Source of the DNA: a virus
Strand: one strand, 5' to 3'
IMG/VR virus record: IMGVR_UViG_3300037852_000186
Coordinates: 35,975-99,974 of that record
Length of the DNA: 64,000 nucleotides
Positions 7,406 to 16,196 of the stretch are shown piece by piece. Both the position numbers and the translations under genes were made by a program. Under the pieces are notes generated by a model. That model did no database searches. It saw only the letters and a list, made by a program, of their open reading frames with translations, and was not told where the DNA came from. Position 1 is the stretch's first letter; the number at the start of each line of letters is the position of its first letter.

Positions 7406-7884
7406 TATGGACAGCTCAGCATCGCCGAACAAGAATATCTCGGAACGGTACAAGTGCCGGGAGTGCCAGTCTGAGCAAGGCCAATTATGTTGCCCGCCGT
7501 GACAGCCAAGGTTTCAGCAGAGCTAGCTACGGTTGCTACTGTTGTCGTTGGACTTACCGCTGTTCCTACTGTTGAGCCAGTGATGTTTGTGATGTTTACT
7601 GTCGGTCCAGTTGTGCAGGCTCCGGTCAATGTGGCCGTACACATCAGACTGATGAACTTGCCAGTGCATGGAGCTTTCTGCGGAGCAACTGCCGTTGCGG
7701 GTAGAGTGCCCAAGTCGCCGCTCCAGTAGATAGGATAATATTGAGTTACTGGCGGTAGTATTGTACCGTGTTGAGTTCCGGATGACTGCCCGATTGCAGC
7801 GTATACATAACTCGCAGGACTTGGAGCATATATGCCCAAGCCGACAACAAGCATTAGGAGAACGGCAAATTTAATAACCTTCAC
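7405..7884 (-). CDS. Secreted Thr/Gly-rich protein
   Basis: A 159-aa protein with an N-terminal signal peptide or anchor (KVIKFAVLLMLVVGLGIYA). The mature part is rich in Thr, Ala, Gly and Val and predicted to be beta. Several Cys residues (CTGKFISLMC, GAC, GTC, SCSAMLSC) could form disulfides outside the cytoplasm. Such genes are unusual inside a head operon; it may be cargo altering the host surface. Confidence 0.65.
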   Translation of the reverse strand: MKVIKFAVLLMLVVGLGIYAPSPASYVYAAIGQSSGTQHGTILPPVTQYYPIYWSGDLGTLPATAVAPQKAPCTGKFISLMCTATLTGACTTGPTVNITNITGSTVGTAVSPTTTVATVASSAETLAVTAGNIIGLAQTGTPGTCTVPRYSCSAMLSCP

Positions 7885-7888
7885 GGCT

Positions 7889-8176
7889 CTAGTAACTCAC
7901 CCAAGCGCACGTGGTGCCGCTCGCGCTGATGGCGCTGATATAGCCGCCTGGAGCTAACCCGCCCGTTTCGGCCCTCACGACCCACGAATCGCCAGGACCT
8001 AGATAGATCGAGGCTGAAGTCGCGGTTTTTCCAATCGCTAAGTTCATCGGATTGGTCGTGCCCGTATTTTGCACCATCAGATAATGGCGCCCGTCGGGGG
8101 GACTGCCAAGGTCGTTGGCGGCTATGATGGTAGCCGCCGTGGACGTAAGTGTTGTGTCGCCGTAGGTATATGCCAT
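7889..8176 (-). CDS. Small virion-type protein
   Basis: A 95-aa protein, immediately downstream of the capsid gene. The sequence (VQNTGTTNPMNLAIGKTATSASIYLGPGDSWVV...CAWVSY) is typical of short beta-barrel phage structural proteins that end in a tail such as VSY and bind capsid or baseplate. No exact family is recognised; decoration protein is the best guess. Confidence 0.65.
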   Translation of the reverse strand: MAYTYGDTTLTSTAATIIAANDLGSPPDGRHYLMVQNTGTTNPMNLAIGKTATSASIYLGPGDSWVVRAETGGLAPGGYISAISASGTTCAWVSY

Positions 8177-8188
8177 CTGACCCGTTAC

Positions 8189-9172
8189 CTACGCCAGCCA
8201 GGGGCTGACTATCAATGTTGCGTCATTCAGATAGATGTTGGACATCGGAATTGTGCTTATCGTTCCCGCCCCGAAGTTGCCATGCAGGAGTTGTGTCGCT
8301 ACTTGCCTCAGCGATGGAGGCACAACCAAGAATCGTGTATTGGGCGGCCCGCTCCACGCGCCGAACGGAATACCCGCATCAGTCTTAAACCCTTCTAATG
8401 CCGCAACGGCCTTTCCGTAGTTGACTGGATTGGTAAGGTCCTGATTGCTTGCGTAAGTCAACTGCCATAGTCCGACGCCGGCGTTGTAACGACCATCGAC
8501 ACCGTAGCGAAAGGTACGTTGATTATAAACCGCCTCGTCAGTCAGGGCGTTCATATGAGTTACTGCGAACTCGCGGCGCTTCTGGAGAATGAACGAGCGA
8601 ATAGGGCGATGGGCGTCTACCAGATACCAATATACTCCGCTTCCGCCAGAGTCGATGTTGGAGACGGGGGTTGTCGGTCCAGTTGCGCTGGTTTGCCCCA
8701 GAAGCCCTACGGGATGGTTGGCGGAGTAGAGGTTCTGGCCGTCGTAACCAATAGGCACCGGAACGGTGATGTGGCCGATGGTTTGCGGAGCGTTAGAACT
8801 CGCTGCCTTCATCATGCCAAAGATTAGCTGATTCGGAAATAACTTCGCGTCCCAGCCGAGATTACGGATTGCCGGCCCGTAGACTTCGTATTCGTCGTCT
8901 TCGATTTTTTCACGCTCGATGGCAATGGAATTTTCCCAGGTCTTATTGACGATGGTATAGGCTGTGGCTTCGAGTGCCTGATGCACGCGGTCGCCGATCC
9001 ATTCACGAAAGCCAGTCGTCATCTTCAGCCAAGGATACATCTGTTGACCACTGCCGCTGGGCGCTATTGTAGTTAGGGGCTCATAGTCGGACGGCGCCAT
9101 CTCGTAGCCTTGCTGGAAGATGGGGTCAAACGTGGTGAATAGAATGGTGAGGTTTTGAGCCGAAATTTGCAT
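8189..9172 (-). CDS. Mu-like major capsid protein (gpT family)
   Basis: A 327-aa capsid protein. The family pattern is clear: an N-terminal helix ending FTTFDPIFQQGY, FREWIGDRVHQALEATAYTIVNKTWE, the acidic IEDDEYEVYGP, F-P-N-Q-L-I-F-G-M-M-K-A, and YDGQNLYSANHPV. The length matches Mu gpT. It would assemble the procapsid with the protease/scaffold encoded upstream (10923-12740). An Ig-like and a small structural protein follow. Confidence 0.9.
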   Translation of the reverse strand: MQISAQNLTILFTTFDPIFQQGYEMAPSDYEPLTTIAPSGSGQQMYPWLKMTTGFREWIGDRVHQALEATAYTIVNKTWENSIAIEREKIEDDEYEVYGPAIRNLGWDAKLFPNQLIFGMMKAASSNAPQTIGHITVPVPIGYDGQNLYSANHPVGLLGQTSATGPTTPVSNIDSGGSGVYWYLVDAHRPIRSFILQKRREFAVTHMNALTDEAVYNQRTFRYGVDGRYNAGVGLWQLTYASNQDLTNPVNYGKAVAALEGFKTDAGIPFGAWSGPPNTRFLVVPPSLRQVATQLLHGNFGAGTISTIPMSNIYLNDATLIVSPWLA

Positions 9173-9184
9173 AGCAGTAGTTCC

Positions 9185-9382
9185 CTAACTCGGAGTGCCT
9201 ATTCCTTTGATTTCTGTGATCGCTACGTAGCGACCGTATATTGCACCGAGCGCACCAATGAGTGCTGTTATGTTGGCTGGATTCGCCCCGCCGTTAATAA
9301 ACATATCGCCGACGGCCCCAACGACCGCGACAATGCCGCAGATGATTGCTTTGCTTGTGTACCAATGCTTATTAGCTGGCAC
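9185..9382 (-). CDS. Holin-like membrane protein
   Basis: A 65-aa protein with a basic start, one long hydrophobic helix (AIICGIVAVVGAVGDMF) and a second amphipathic/hydrophobic segment (ITALIGALGAIYGRYVA). This resembles phage holin families with the pattern W-x-S-K-t-i-w-g. It sits between the capsid and glycosyltransferase genes, away from the lysozyme-like gene at 902-1336, so assignment to lysis is tentative. Confidence 0.6.
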   Translation of the reverse strand: MPANKHWYTSKAIICGIVAVVGAVGDMFINGGANPANITALIGALGAIYGRYVAITEIKGIGTPS

Positions 9383-10151
9383 TGGCTTCGCTCGCGATCA
9401 CTGTCGGTTGAAAAAGAATCGTTGCGCCGGTTGTGTCGGTTATTTGGATGTCGAAGGCGCGCACTGAGTCGTTGTCAGTCTCGATGCCCCAAGCTGGATT
9501 GTTGGAGTAGATGCTGATGCCCGAATGTTCGACGCCGACCGCGCGAGTAACGAAAAGCCGAAGCCCTCGGGCACTACATTGGCGCGAGAAGTTCCAGTCT
9601 TCGGATTGATGATAGGCGGTAAATGTGCCCGCCACGTACTCAATTCGGTCATTGACCATAAAGTACGGAAGGTGTGTTGCACGATTGGAGATCGCAGCTA
9701 GATCAATTAATAGCAGCCCGGTATTTAATAATAGATTGTTGGCAGTCCACGTAACTGGCAAAGCCTTGGCTTCTCGGAGAGTTAACCGCTGCGGCAACCA
9801 CTCATCTGTATCGATTGCTGTTGAGGTTAGACCGAGCGGATTCTTAATAGGAATAAAGCAACCGAGCGCGTCCGCCCTTGCGTTCTGCATCTCAGTGATG
9901 AGCACTTCGATCCAATGTGGATGCTGAGGTTTGATGTCGGAGTGCAGAAGCAGGAGATGAGAGAGCCGACCAGCACGATATTCATTGAGTCCCCAACACA
10001 AACACTTATTGTGACTAAGCGTAAGCATGGAGCTGGTATACTCGAAGAAAGCGAAGTTGCCTTCGACCAGCGGACACGTATTGATATGTAGCAACGCGGA
10101 GGTTGCTATGTTGCCACGTGCATGGCTGGGTATAGCTACTCCGAGACGCAT
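9372..10151 (-). CDS. Glycosyltransferase-like protein (GT-A fold)
   Basis: A 259-aa protein with the layout of small phage-encoded GT-A glycosyltransferases: an N-terminal nucleotide-binding strand (RLGVAIPSHARG), helices with N-K-x-L-x-W-G-x-N, a central LLLHSDIKP that supplies the metal-binding Asp, and a C-terminal VGVEHSGI with the late acidic/His pair. It may modify virion or host glycans. Its end overlaps the holin-like start by 11 bp. Confidence 0.65.
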   Translation of the reverse strand: MRLGVAIPSHARGNIATSALLHINTCPLVEGNFAFFEYTSSMLTLSHNKCLCWGLNEYRAGRLSHLLLLHSDIKPQHPHWIEVLITEMQNARADALGCFIPIKNPLGLTSTAIDTDEWLPQRLTLREAKALPVTWTANNLLLNTGLLLIDLAAISNRATHLPYFMVNDRIEYVAGTFTAYHQSEDWNFSRQCSARGLRLFVTRAVGVEHSGISIYSNNPAWGIETDNDSVRAFDIQITDTTGATILFQPTVIASEASAS

Positions 10152-10157
10152 CGTGCT

Positions 10158-10922
10158 TTAGAGCACCACGGCCTTATCTGCGAAGTTCACATAAGCAAGC
10201 CCGTTCTCGATGGAGACAATGCGGCCCGCTATCGGAAATGTGCTGTGGTAGTAAGAGACGAAGAACGCGGCATTTGCATTGGCCAGTGCGCCGCCTGCAA
10301 CTGCTTCGACTAAGCCCGTGTTGTAATCAACTGTGAAATCAACGCCTTCGGCGTAGTGCGTGCCAGTTCCGCCTGTATTCTGATAAGCGTTGAACGAGCC
10401 TGGCGTAATATTCGGTAACAGTTGTACTTCAAACGGCGCGGCAGCGGACATTGCTGCTGCTGTGGAGTTAGGAACAAGAGTTCCGAGACTTACAGTATGA
10501 TCGTCTGCGGCAAAGCACAGAGATCCGATCTGTGTCGTTATCGTACTGTCGATATCCATGCCGAATGTGCCGACTGCTACGATAATAGAGATAGCGCCCG
10601 CCGTGCCGAGCGTTGCGGTCGCTCCAGGGAAGAACCCGCCATTACCGGTTTGATTGAGCGCATTGATACCAGGAGGAACGGCGCCGCCTGCGTAAACGGA
10701 TTCGCAGATACCGACGCACATGAGCTTATCGAGCGGCGCCGTGCCTATGGCTTGGGCTTTGACGGCGCGATAGTTGCCGTTCAGGCAAACCATACCGCCG
10801 ATGAAGATTGAGGATGCTGCTTCAACTGGAACACCAGCGCCAGCAACACCAGCGCCGCCGTAATGAAATCGGTTAGAGCTGTTCCATTCTGGGGTGTTGC
10901 GTGATGTGGTGAGTGCCGCCAT
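10158..10922 (-). CDS. Capsid-cluster structural protein
   Basis: A 254-aa protein between the protease/scaffold and capsid genes, the position of head-decoration or DUF2190-like proteins in many phages. It is Ala/Gly-rich with repeated beta segments (GGMVCLNGNYRAVKAQAIG, LMCVGICESVYAGGAV, GRIVSIENGLAYVNF), as in small capsid-binding barrels. Family identity is not certain; virion structural protein is the most supported statement. Confidence 0.6.
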   Translation of the reverse strand: MAALTTSRNTPEWNSSNRFHYGGAGVAGAGVPVEAASSIFIGGMVCLNGNYRAVKAQAIGTAPLDKLMCVGICESVYAGGAVPPGINALNQTGNGGFFPGATATLGTAGAISIIVAVGTFGMDIDSTITTQIGSLCFAADDHTVSLGTLVPNSTAAAMSAAAPFEVQLLPNITPGSFNAYQNTGGTGTHYAEGVDFTVDYNTGLVEAVAGGALANANAAFFVSYYHSTFPIAGRIVSIENGLAYVNFADKAVVL

Positions 10923-12740
10923 TTACTGATCCTCCCCGGCGAGATAGGTTTCGACCGAGCGCGCCTTTTTGGCCGCGGCGAATTGCTCTACGGTAACTCC
11001 CAGCTTTCGAGTGACCATCAACTCCTGATGAGTTACGGCATTTTCGGGGGCTTCGCCGATTTGCCCCGTGAATTTGCCGTCAGCGCCGGCCGTGATAATT
11101 CTGGGTGCTTTATCAATGAAGGTTTTGAAGGCATCGGGATTTGTGGTGCAAAGAGTGATGCCCCAATCGCGCAACGAAGGTATCAATCGACCTTCGCGAA
11201 TGCCTGCATCCACTTTTTGGATGGCCGCATCCTTTGCCCTTTCTGCCCGCAGATTATTTATTTCGGCCATCGCCTCGATCATTTGTGGGTCTTGCGCGAC
11301 CAGTGCTGAAATTTCTGCCTTCGTCATTTCCTTTTCTCGTTTGGGCACTCGGAGAAACTCACGCTTCATGGATTCTGGAAGCACAGCCACTGGTTTCTTC
11401 TCGGGCTCTTTGGTCATTTGCTGCGGTGGAGGCTTGCTAGCCATTTCTGCTCGTTTAGCGAATCGTTCTTTCTCGGCTGCGTGGCGAGATGTACAGGCGG
11501 CTTTTTCGTCGTCTGATGCGCACCGGGCCATTTCATCAGCCTGTCTCGCAGCCATCGCGTCTGCGCTTTCGTTGGCATAGGGATCTGCCCCTGGATTGGG
11601 TGCGGGCGCGGCGTACTGCGCCGCGTGCTCATCACCGTCTGGCTCCGCGTGTCCGTCGCCTTCGTCGCCGTCGGGCTCGCCATCAGGGTCAGGCTCCATC
11701 TCCATGAGGACGTGCTTCATGATTTGATGATGCTCGGCGCCAGGCATAGCAGCCTCGAATCGTTTGACGATGTCGGATAGCTCTTCTTTCTTGCCACCTT
11801 CGGCCATTGTTGAATAAACCTCCGCAGCGGCTATCGCCGGCAGGCTCACGAGAGCGGGATTATTGGTGAGGGCCGCGCGCAAGATGCGCTCGACCTTGCC
11901 GTCTTTGTCGTGCTCGAAAACCGGCGAGATGTACCGGTAAAGCTTTTCTTTCAGCCCCTCGGCGGCCGCTTTGGTCCACTCGATGCGCGCAAAAATAGCC
12001 CCCGCCTCGACCTTGAAACCTTTTATCCAACCAGCCGCAGGCGCAGGCCGGCCCTCGGGGGCAGCTAGATCGGTGGAGTGATCATAGTCAAGGACCAGCC
12101 CGACCTGTGGCATTTTCGCGATTGAGGCGGCGACGGTGCGAAAGGGATTGTCATTCTCGAAGGGGCCACGACCATCAACGGCGGAGAACTTGCCAGCGGG
12201 GATTATCTCTATCCACTCGGGCGCGTCGTCGCCGGGAATGGCGATGGTACACATCGCGATGCCAGCGCCGTTCTGAGTGAACCTTGGGGAGTGGATATAA
12301 CAATTTTCAATAGGACAGGTAGTCAATAAGGCGCTCGCTGGTTCCGCCGTCACCTTCGGAGTAGGCATCGGTCCTTCGTGCTTGATACCGAAGCGCTTTG
12401 CAGCGCTAATAATTTTGCTCCACGCGGACTTGGCCGCGCCTTCAGACGTGAAGTGAGTCTGCCCGAATCGAGCAAGCGCGTTGCGGACGTGCGCTGCGTC
12501 GCCTATCGGCAAGTGTTTTCCACCCTTTGGATCGGTCCAAGCATAGCTGCTTGTGCCGCTGCCTTCGGCGAAACGTGAGATGAGCCGTCTGACTGCTGCC
12601 GCCTCGCGCATGCGGCCAAAAATGTGCATGACCAGGGCGTAGAAGGAATCCCCTTTGAGATGAGGCGATGATTTGCGAGCGAGCTTCTTAGCACGTTGCC
12701 ATTTACGCTCATCAGATGGAGTTTTGACGACACCCGGCAC
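10923..12740 (-). CDS. Mu gpI-like prohead protease/scaffold with N-terminal DUF6582-like domain
   Basis: A 605-aa protein starting at GTG 12740, with AAAGGTGAG nearby upstream. Residues ~1-125 contain a DUF6582-like module (LPIGDAAHVRNALARFGQTHF.SEGAAKSAWSKIISAAKRFGI). Residues ~130-320 match the Mu_I protease (IPAGKFSAVDGRGPFENDNPF, VGLVLDYDHSTD, AAGWIKGFKVEAGAIFARIEWT, RYISPVFEHD). The remaining, acidic then charged-helical, half is the scaffold. The protease would cleave the scaffold during prohead maturation. The extra N-terminal domain is unusual for Mu-type gpI. Confidence 0.85.
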   Translation of the reverse strand: MPGVVKTPSDERKWQRAKKLARKSSPHLKGDSFYALVMHIFGRMREAAAVRRLISRFAEGSGTSSYAWTDPKGGKHLPIGDAAHVRNALARFGQTHFTSEGAAKSAWSKIISAAKRFGIKHEGPMPTPKVTAEPASALLTTCPIENCYIHSPRFTQNGAGIAMCTIAIPGDDAPEWIEIIPAGKFSAVDGRGPFENDNPFRTVAASIAKMPQVGLVLDYDHSTDLAAPEGRPAPAAGWIKGFKVEAGAIFARIEWTKAAAEGLKEKLYRYISPVFEHDKDGKVERILRAALTNNPALVSLPAIAAAEVYSTMAEGGKKEELSDIVKRFEAAMPGAEHHQIMKHVLMEMEPDPDGEPDGDEGDGHAEPDGDEHAAQYAAPAPNPGADPYANESADAMAARQADEMARCASDDEKAACTSRHAAEKERFAKRAEMASKPPPQQMTKEPEKKPVAVLPESMKREFLRVPKREKEMTKAEISALVAQDPQMIEAMAEINNLRAERAKDAAIQKVDAGIREGRLIPSLRDWGITLCTTNPDAFKTFIDKAPRIITAGADGKFTGQIGEAPENAVTHQELMVTRKLGVTVEQFAAAKKARSVETYLAGEDQ

Positions 12741-12755
12741 ACTAGCTACTCACCT

Positions 12756-12866
12756 TTAAATTCTGGTAGAATAGAGAGCGATGGCTATCAGAAAGAACAA
12801 TGTCCGCGTTAGCTCTCGCCCATTTTTTTTCGTCGGCTGGCGACTTGACGTTTCCAGGCAATTCAC
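12756..12866 (-). CDS. 36-aa small protein with a hydrophobic end
   Basis: GTG 12866 directly follows the TAA of the upstream 42-aa gene (TAAGTG). The product has a basic N-terminal half and a hydrophobic C-terminal segment (TLFFLIAIALY). It precedes the gpI-like start by 15 bp. It may be a real tail-anchored peptide or only leader DNA. Confidence 0.35.
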   Translation of the reverse strand: MNCLETSSRQPTKKNGRELTRTLFFLIAIALYSTRI

Positions 12867-12995
12867 TTACTCGCCTTCATGCTCAGAGGCCGCGTTCATC
12901 TTTTTATAGATCAGGTATCCAATTCCGCAGGACCATCCGCCAATAAAACCGACTGCAAGTCCAAGAATGAATGCGGCGTATACCCAAGAGTCCAC
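12867..12995 (-). CDS. 42-aa single-TM protein
   Basis: GTG 12995 lies one base after the stop of the upstream gene. One clear transmembrane helix (YAAFILGLAVGFIGGWSCGIGYLIY) is followed by a charged tail (KKMNAASEHEGE). Size and topology resemble small phage membrane proteins; the role is unknown. Confidence 0.6.
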   Translation of the reverse strand: MDSWVYAAFILGLAVGFIGGWSCGIGYLIYKKMNAASEHEGE

Positions 12996-12996
12996 G

Positions 12997-13227
12997 CTAG
13001 TCGCTCACTCTTTTGACGCTGCCTGGCTCGCTGTAGCACTTTTCGGTAGCGTGGATCGCTTTCAGCATTTCTAGAAACTCGGGACGAAGTCGCCGTAGAA
13101 GTTGTCGCGCGTCGAGTAATTCAGCGGCTATCGAGTTGACTTGATCGTCATCGGGTCCAGATATGAACGCGGCCGAATTTGGATCGCGCCATACTCGTAA
13201 CTGGTCATCTGTGGGCCTGTCGATCAC
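12997..13227 (-). CDS. Hypothetical helical protein
   Basis: A 76-aa acidic/helical protein. Its start overlaps the preceding morphogenesis gene (ATGA) and its stop is one base from the next start, so it belongs to the head operon. DDDQVNSIAAELLDARQLLRRLRPEFLEMLKAIHA suggests an amphipathic helical hairpin. No family is recognised. Confidence 0.6.
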   Translation of the reverse strand: MIDRPTDDQLRVWRDPNSAAFISGPDDDQVNSIAAELLDARQLLRRLRPEFLEMLKAIHATEKCYSEPGSVKRVSD

Positions 13228-13817
13228 GCCGCCGCCTTCCCCTGAAACAGCGTCACCATCGCGTTATACATCCGGTCTTGAAAAATCGGCCCAACTTCTT
13301 CCATCGCGGGCCGCGCATAGGGGCGTTCGGGGATGCGAACGGATTTCTTCAGCGCGAACAGCGGCTGGTAACTGCCATCATCGTGTTTACCGAAGATGAC
13401 GTTTTGTGCGGAGAACGTTCCACTAAACCCGTAGCTTTCGGGAGACGAGATGACATCGCGCGCTGTTCCACGTGAAACACCGCGTCCAGTCAGCATCGCG
13501 GGCAGCGGAATCGTCAGGTTCGCAACGTTCTTCGCGTTGACGGTGCCGCCGAATTCGTGAATCTGGGCGTAGGGTGCCGGCGAGCCGACCTTGCCCTCCA
13601 TCGCGCCACCAGTCTCAACGACTGGCTCCATGACGATGTTTTCCAGGAGGCCCGTGCGGCGGGTAAACTGGCGGCTGATGTTCTCCTTCATGGCGCTGCG
13701 CAACAGCAACATCGCCGAGTTCAGCTCGCGACGCATGACGCGGCGCACTTCGGGGCTCGTCACAAAGTGGCCCTTGAGACGACTGCTGGCGACTATGGTG
13801 AGTGTCAGGTCTGCCAT
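13224..13817 (-). CDS. Phage virion morphogenesis protein (Mu gpG-like)
   Basis: A 197-aa protein of the virion-morphogenesis/tail-completion family. The N-terminal helices (MRRELNSAMLLLRSAMKENISRQFTRRTGLLENIV), the G-S-P-A-P-Y-A-Q-I-H-E-F-G-G-T-V-N-A core and the closing IPERPYARPAMEE are characteristic. In Mu this protein joins the head to the tail or acts on head completion. It is the only tail-related function visible and lies upstream of gpI, where Mu has it. Confidence 0.85.
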   Translation of the reverse strand: MADLTLTIVASSRLKGHFVTSPEVRRVMRRELNSAMLLLRSAMKENISRQFTRRTGLLENIVMEPVVETGGAMEGKVGSPAPYAQIHEFGGTVNAKNVANLTIPLPAMLTGRGVSRGTARDVISSPESYGFSGTFSAQNVIFGKHDDGSYQPLFALKKSVRIPERPYARPAMEEVGPIFQDRMYNAMVTLFQGKAAA

Positions 13818-13879
13818 TAAGTAAGATTCATCTGGTTCATTCTTCGGGCGTCCGCACGTCCCTTGAGTCCAGATTCATG

Positions 13880-13908
13880 TTGAACAGCGAAAACAACACG
13901 TGTAAACT
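13880..13908 (+). promoter_or_regulatory. Sigma70-type promoter for the HTH/HNH pair
   Basis: TTGAAC (13880-13885), a 17-bp spacer and TAAACT (13903-13908). The same -10 sequence is used at 32987 and 44101. It faces the plus-strand HTH gene at 13972, giving a leader of about 55 nt. Confidence 0.5.
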
Positions 13909-13971
13909 GAGCGAACGAAGATTGCACATTGTTGATATGTATTGACGAATCGTTATAGCGGGGAGCGAGCT

Positions 13972-14145
13972 ATGCCGAGAGGAGAGGAAGGGCGGTGGCT
14001 ATCGTTGAAAGAGGCCGCCGTGAAATCGGACGTGTCGGTGGGTACGATGCGACGATGGATTAAACGTCAGGAGATTAAGGCGCGGAAGGTGGGCGGACTG
14101 TGGCGGATTCGGCCCGAGGATTTGGAGGCGAAGTGGAGGGAGTGA
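13972..14145 (+). CDS. Small HTH DNA-binding protein (excisionase/MerR-like)
   Basis: A 57-aa protein. ATG 13972 is preferred to TTG 13942 because GGGAGCG lies seven bases before it. WLSLKEAAVKSDVSVGTMRRWIKRQEIKARKVGGLWRI is a typical HTH_17/excisionase winged helix. It is on the plus strand between head genes on the minus strand, so it may regulate the packaging operon or assist excision. The HNH gene overlaps its stop (TGATG). Confidence 0.8.
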   Translation: MPRGEEGRWLSLKEAAVKSDVSVGTMRRWIKRQEIKARKVGGLWRIRPEDLEAKWRE

Positions 14146-14459
14146 TGAATCCGATGCGAGCAACCGAAGCTGGTAGGGCATCAGACAGACGAGATAACGC
14201 ACGCCGAAGGGCTGCGTTAAGTTCCGAACAGGCAACGCTGACAGCCGCCGAATGGACAGACATCCGCGAACGCCACAAATATCGCTGCCATTGGTGTAAG
14301 AAAAAGTTCAAACGCCTGACTCAAGACCACGTTATCCCTTTGAGTAAAGGAGGGTTGCACGTTAAGGAAAACGTGGTTCCGTCGTGTCTTTCTTGTAATT
14401 CTGCGCGAGGTAATCGGCTACTACACATCAAGACTGGTCAATACTTACTCGCAGTCTAG
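14145..14459 (+). CDS. HNH endonuclease
   Basis: A 104-aa HNH protein with CHWC, DHVIPLSKGG, NVVPSCLSCNSARGNR: paired cysteines, the catalytic D-H and the closing N. Its core is nearly the same as that of the gene at 19622-20209 (KRLTxDHVIPLxKGGLHVKENVV), so the two are recent copies. It runs convergently into the terminase gene with a 4-bp overlap. Nicking near terminase genes is common for HNH proteins that assist packaging, but homing is equally likely. Confidence 0.8.
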   Translation: MNPMRATEAGRASDRRDNARRRAALSSEQATLTAAEWTDIRERHKYRCHWCKKKFKRLTQDHVIPLSKGGLHVKENVVPSCLSCNSARGNRLLHIKTGQYLLAV

Positions 14460-16084
14460 AACGTGCCGTGCTTTGGTAGCCCGTGTCCCCTCCGCCCGCT
14501 ACTTCCCCACGCCCGTTCGCTGCCACGATAGTCTTCCTCTAAGTCGCGCTGGCGCTGGGGATCATAAGCAACGGGGATTTGACTACCGGGGGTGATGTAG
14601 GCGTATTCCTGGCGCTGCCCTTGGTAGCTGGCATAAAGCGCGAGCGCGCCAGCAATCGCTGAGTCACCGTGGCGCATTCCGGCGCCGCTAGTTTCCTTCG
14701 ACCTTGATTCTGGCACGCGAGCAACGCCCTTCTCCATGCGCAGCATCCGATGGTCTGCCAGTATATCGGCGTCCTTTGGCAGCGTTATCATGTCGTCCTC
14801 GAAGGCCGCCTTGTACTTCGGCATTTGTTCGCGATACCACTCGATGTTCATAACGACCGGCGTAATCAGCCCTGGCCGCTCCTTCGTACCGCCGTAGCGC
14901 AACCCCGCAACCTCTGCGAGAAACGCGCCGTTGCCCGAGGCGTCCATCGCGCCGCCAATGAAGCGCGTGCCGGCGCGCAGACGGTCTACTATCGTGAACA
15001 GAATCTCTTTCTGCTTCTCGTACTCCACGTCGCGAAGCTCCACAACGAACGCCGTGCGCCGCTTCGTGTTCTGCTCAATCTGCAATACCCAAATAACCGT
15101 TAGGTCTCCGCTGCGACCGAAGTCAACACCAAAAATCGACATTTGGTGAGGATGCAAAGTGCGCAGCGCCATATCCAGCCCCGGCCAGATTTGGTCTAAC
15201 GCTGTGGGGCCTTTGCCGCGAAGTACCGGGATGCCCTCGCGCATCTGGCGCTCGATTAGCGCGGCAGAGAGGAAGACACCGCCTGATTCGGATGGGATAA
15301 CGAGAAGTTCTTCGTCCGCATTCTCTCGAAAGGTAGCGAACAGCTCCGCACGATACTGTGCTTCATTCTGAGAAGTCGGTTCTTCGTGACGAAGCGGCGC
15401 GGCCACACGCTGGTAGTATCCATCGGCTAAGGCATCGTCAATTGTGACCCTATGCAGCGAGTAGCTGTGCGACATTCGGCCAGCTCGGATATCTGTAACC
15501 AAAGTATTAAAAGGCGAGGTCGCGCCGTTGTGCGTAGAGATGATATGCACATGCCCACCAAGCTGAGTGAAAGCGAGAGCAGCTTTTAGTACGTCAGCTA
15601 AGCGGTCGTGAAATGCGGCCTCGTCGATAATGACCAGCTCCCCAGGACGGCCCCGCGAACGGATAGAACGTGCGCGAGAAGTTAGACCATAGATTTTGTG
15701 CCCCGAAGCAAATTCAACATGGTATGCGTAGACCGACTCATGCGCCTCGTCGTCCTGCTCCCAAAGTGTCTGCCCAGCTTGGCGTGCCTGCGCGTTTAGA
15801 GTAATCGCCCATTCTTTAACGTCGTGGTCAATCCACGCACGGGCCGCCTCGAAGTTATAAACCATATAGAAAACATCAGCCCCATCTTGACCCGCAGCAT
15901 TAAGGACTGCCCGCGCCGCTTCTGCCCAGCTTATTCCCACTCGGCGACTTTTTTCGCAGACAACGATAGGGTGATCGTCAGCAAGGAAGCGCTTCTGATA
16001 GTCAAGCAGGATGTTGCCCAAGGATGGGCTCGGTTGAGGAATAGGCGGTAACTGGACGAGCTTAGGGCTTGGCTTTGGCGGCAT
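14456..16084 (-). CDS. Terminase large subunit (Mu gp28-like)
   Basis: A 542-aa packaging motor. The ATPase half has an adenine/Walker A region (CEKSRRVGIS, about residues 43-52), Walker B (ELVIIDEAAF) and the coupling motif STHNG. The nuclease half has GVDFGRSGD, MDASGNG and a late HGDSAIA, which supply the RNase H-type acidic residues. The length and motif spelling fit Mu-type gp28. It threads DNA into the capsid encoded downstream. The portal that normally follows it is absent. Confidence 0.92.
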   Translation of the reverse strand: MPPKPSPKLVQLPPIPQPSPSLGNILLDYQKRFLADDHPIVVCEKSRRVGISWAEAARAVLNAAGQDGADVFYMVYNFEAARAWIDHDVKEWAITLNAQARQAGQTLWEQDDEAHESVYAYHVEFASGHKIYGLTSRARSIRSRGRPGELVIIDEAAFHDRLADVLKAALAFTQLGGHVHIISTHNGATSPFNTLVTDIRAGRMSHSYSLHRVTIDDALADGYYQRVAAPLRHEEPTSQNEAQYRAELFATFRENADEELLVIPSESGGVFLSAALIERQMREGIPVLRGKGPTALDQIWPGLDMALRTLHPHQMSIFGVDFGRSGDLTVIWVLQIEQNTKRRTAFVVELRDVEYEKQKEILFTIVDRLRAGTRFIGGAMDASGNGAFLAEVAGLRYGGTKERPGLITPVVMNIEWYREQMPKYKAAFEDDMITLPKDADILADHRMLRMEKGVARVPESRSKETSGAGMRHGDSAIAGALALYASYQGQRQEYAYITPGSQIPVAYDPQRQRDLEEDYRGSERAWGSSGRRGHGLPKHGTF

Positions 16085-16196
16085 TCTTACGTCCGTTGGC
16101 CCGCGCCGTTTCGGCCTTACGCGGCGACTTAACCTTCCCGCCGAGCCGCCCGAGGGCGATGGCGGCGGGGTTTTTTAGTTTAGTCGGAGTGGCCAA
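16062..16196 (-). CDS. 44-aa basic NPAA..LGRLGG protein
   Basis: TTG 16196 lies inside the end of the upstream gene. The protein begins MATPTKLKNPAAIALGRLGG and is Lys/Arg/Ala-rich to its end. The NPAA-x-A-L-G-x-L-G-G motif belongs to a small, widely spread family, usually ending in KARW, whose function is unknown to me. It overlaps the terminase start by about 20 bp in another frame, a common arrangement for this family. Confidence 0.6.
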   Translation of the reverse strand: MATPTKLKNPAAIALGRLGGKVKSPRKAETARANGRKNAAKAKP

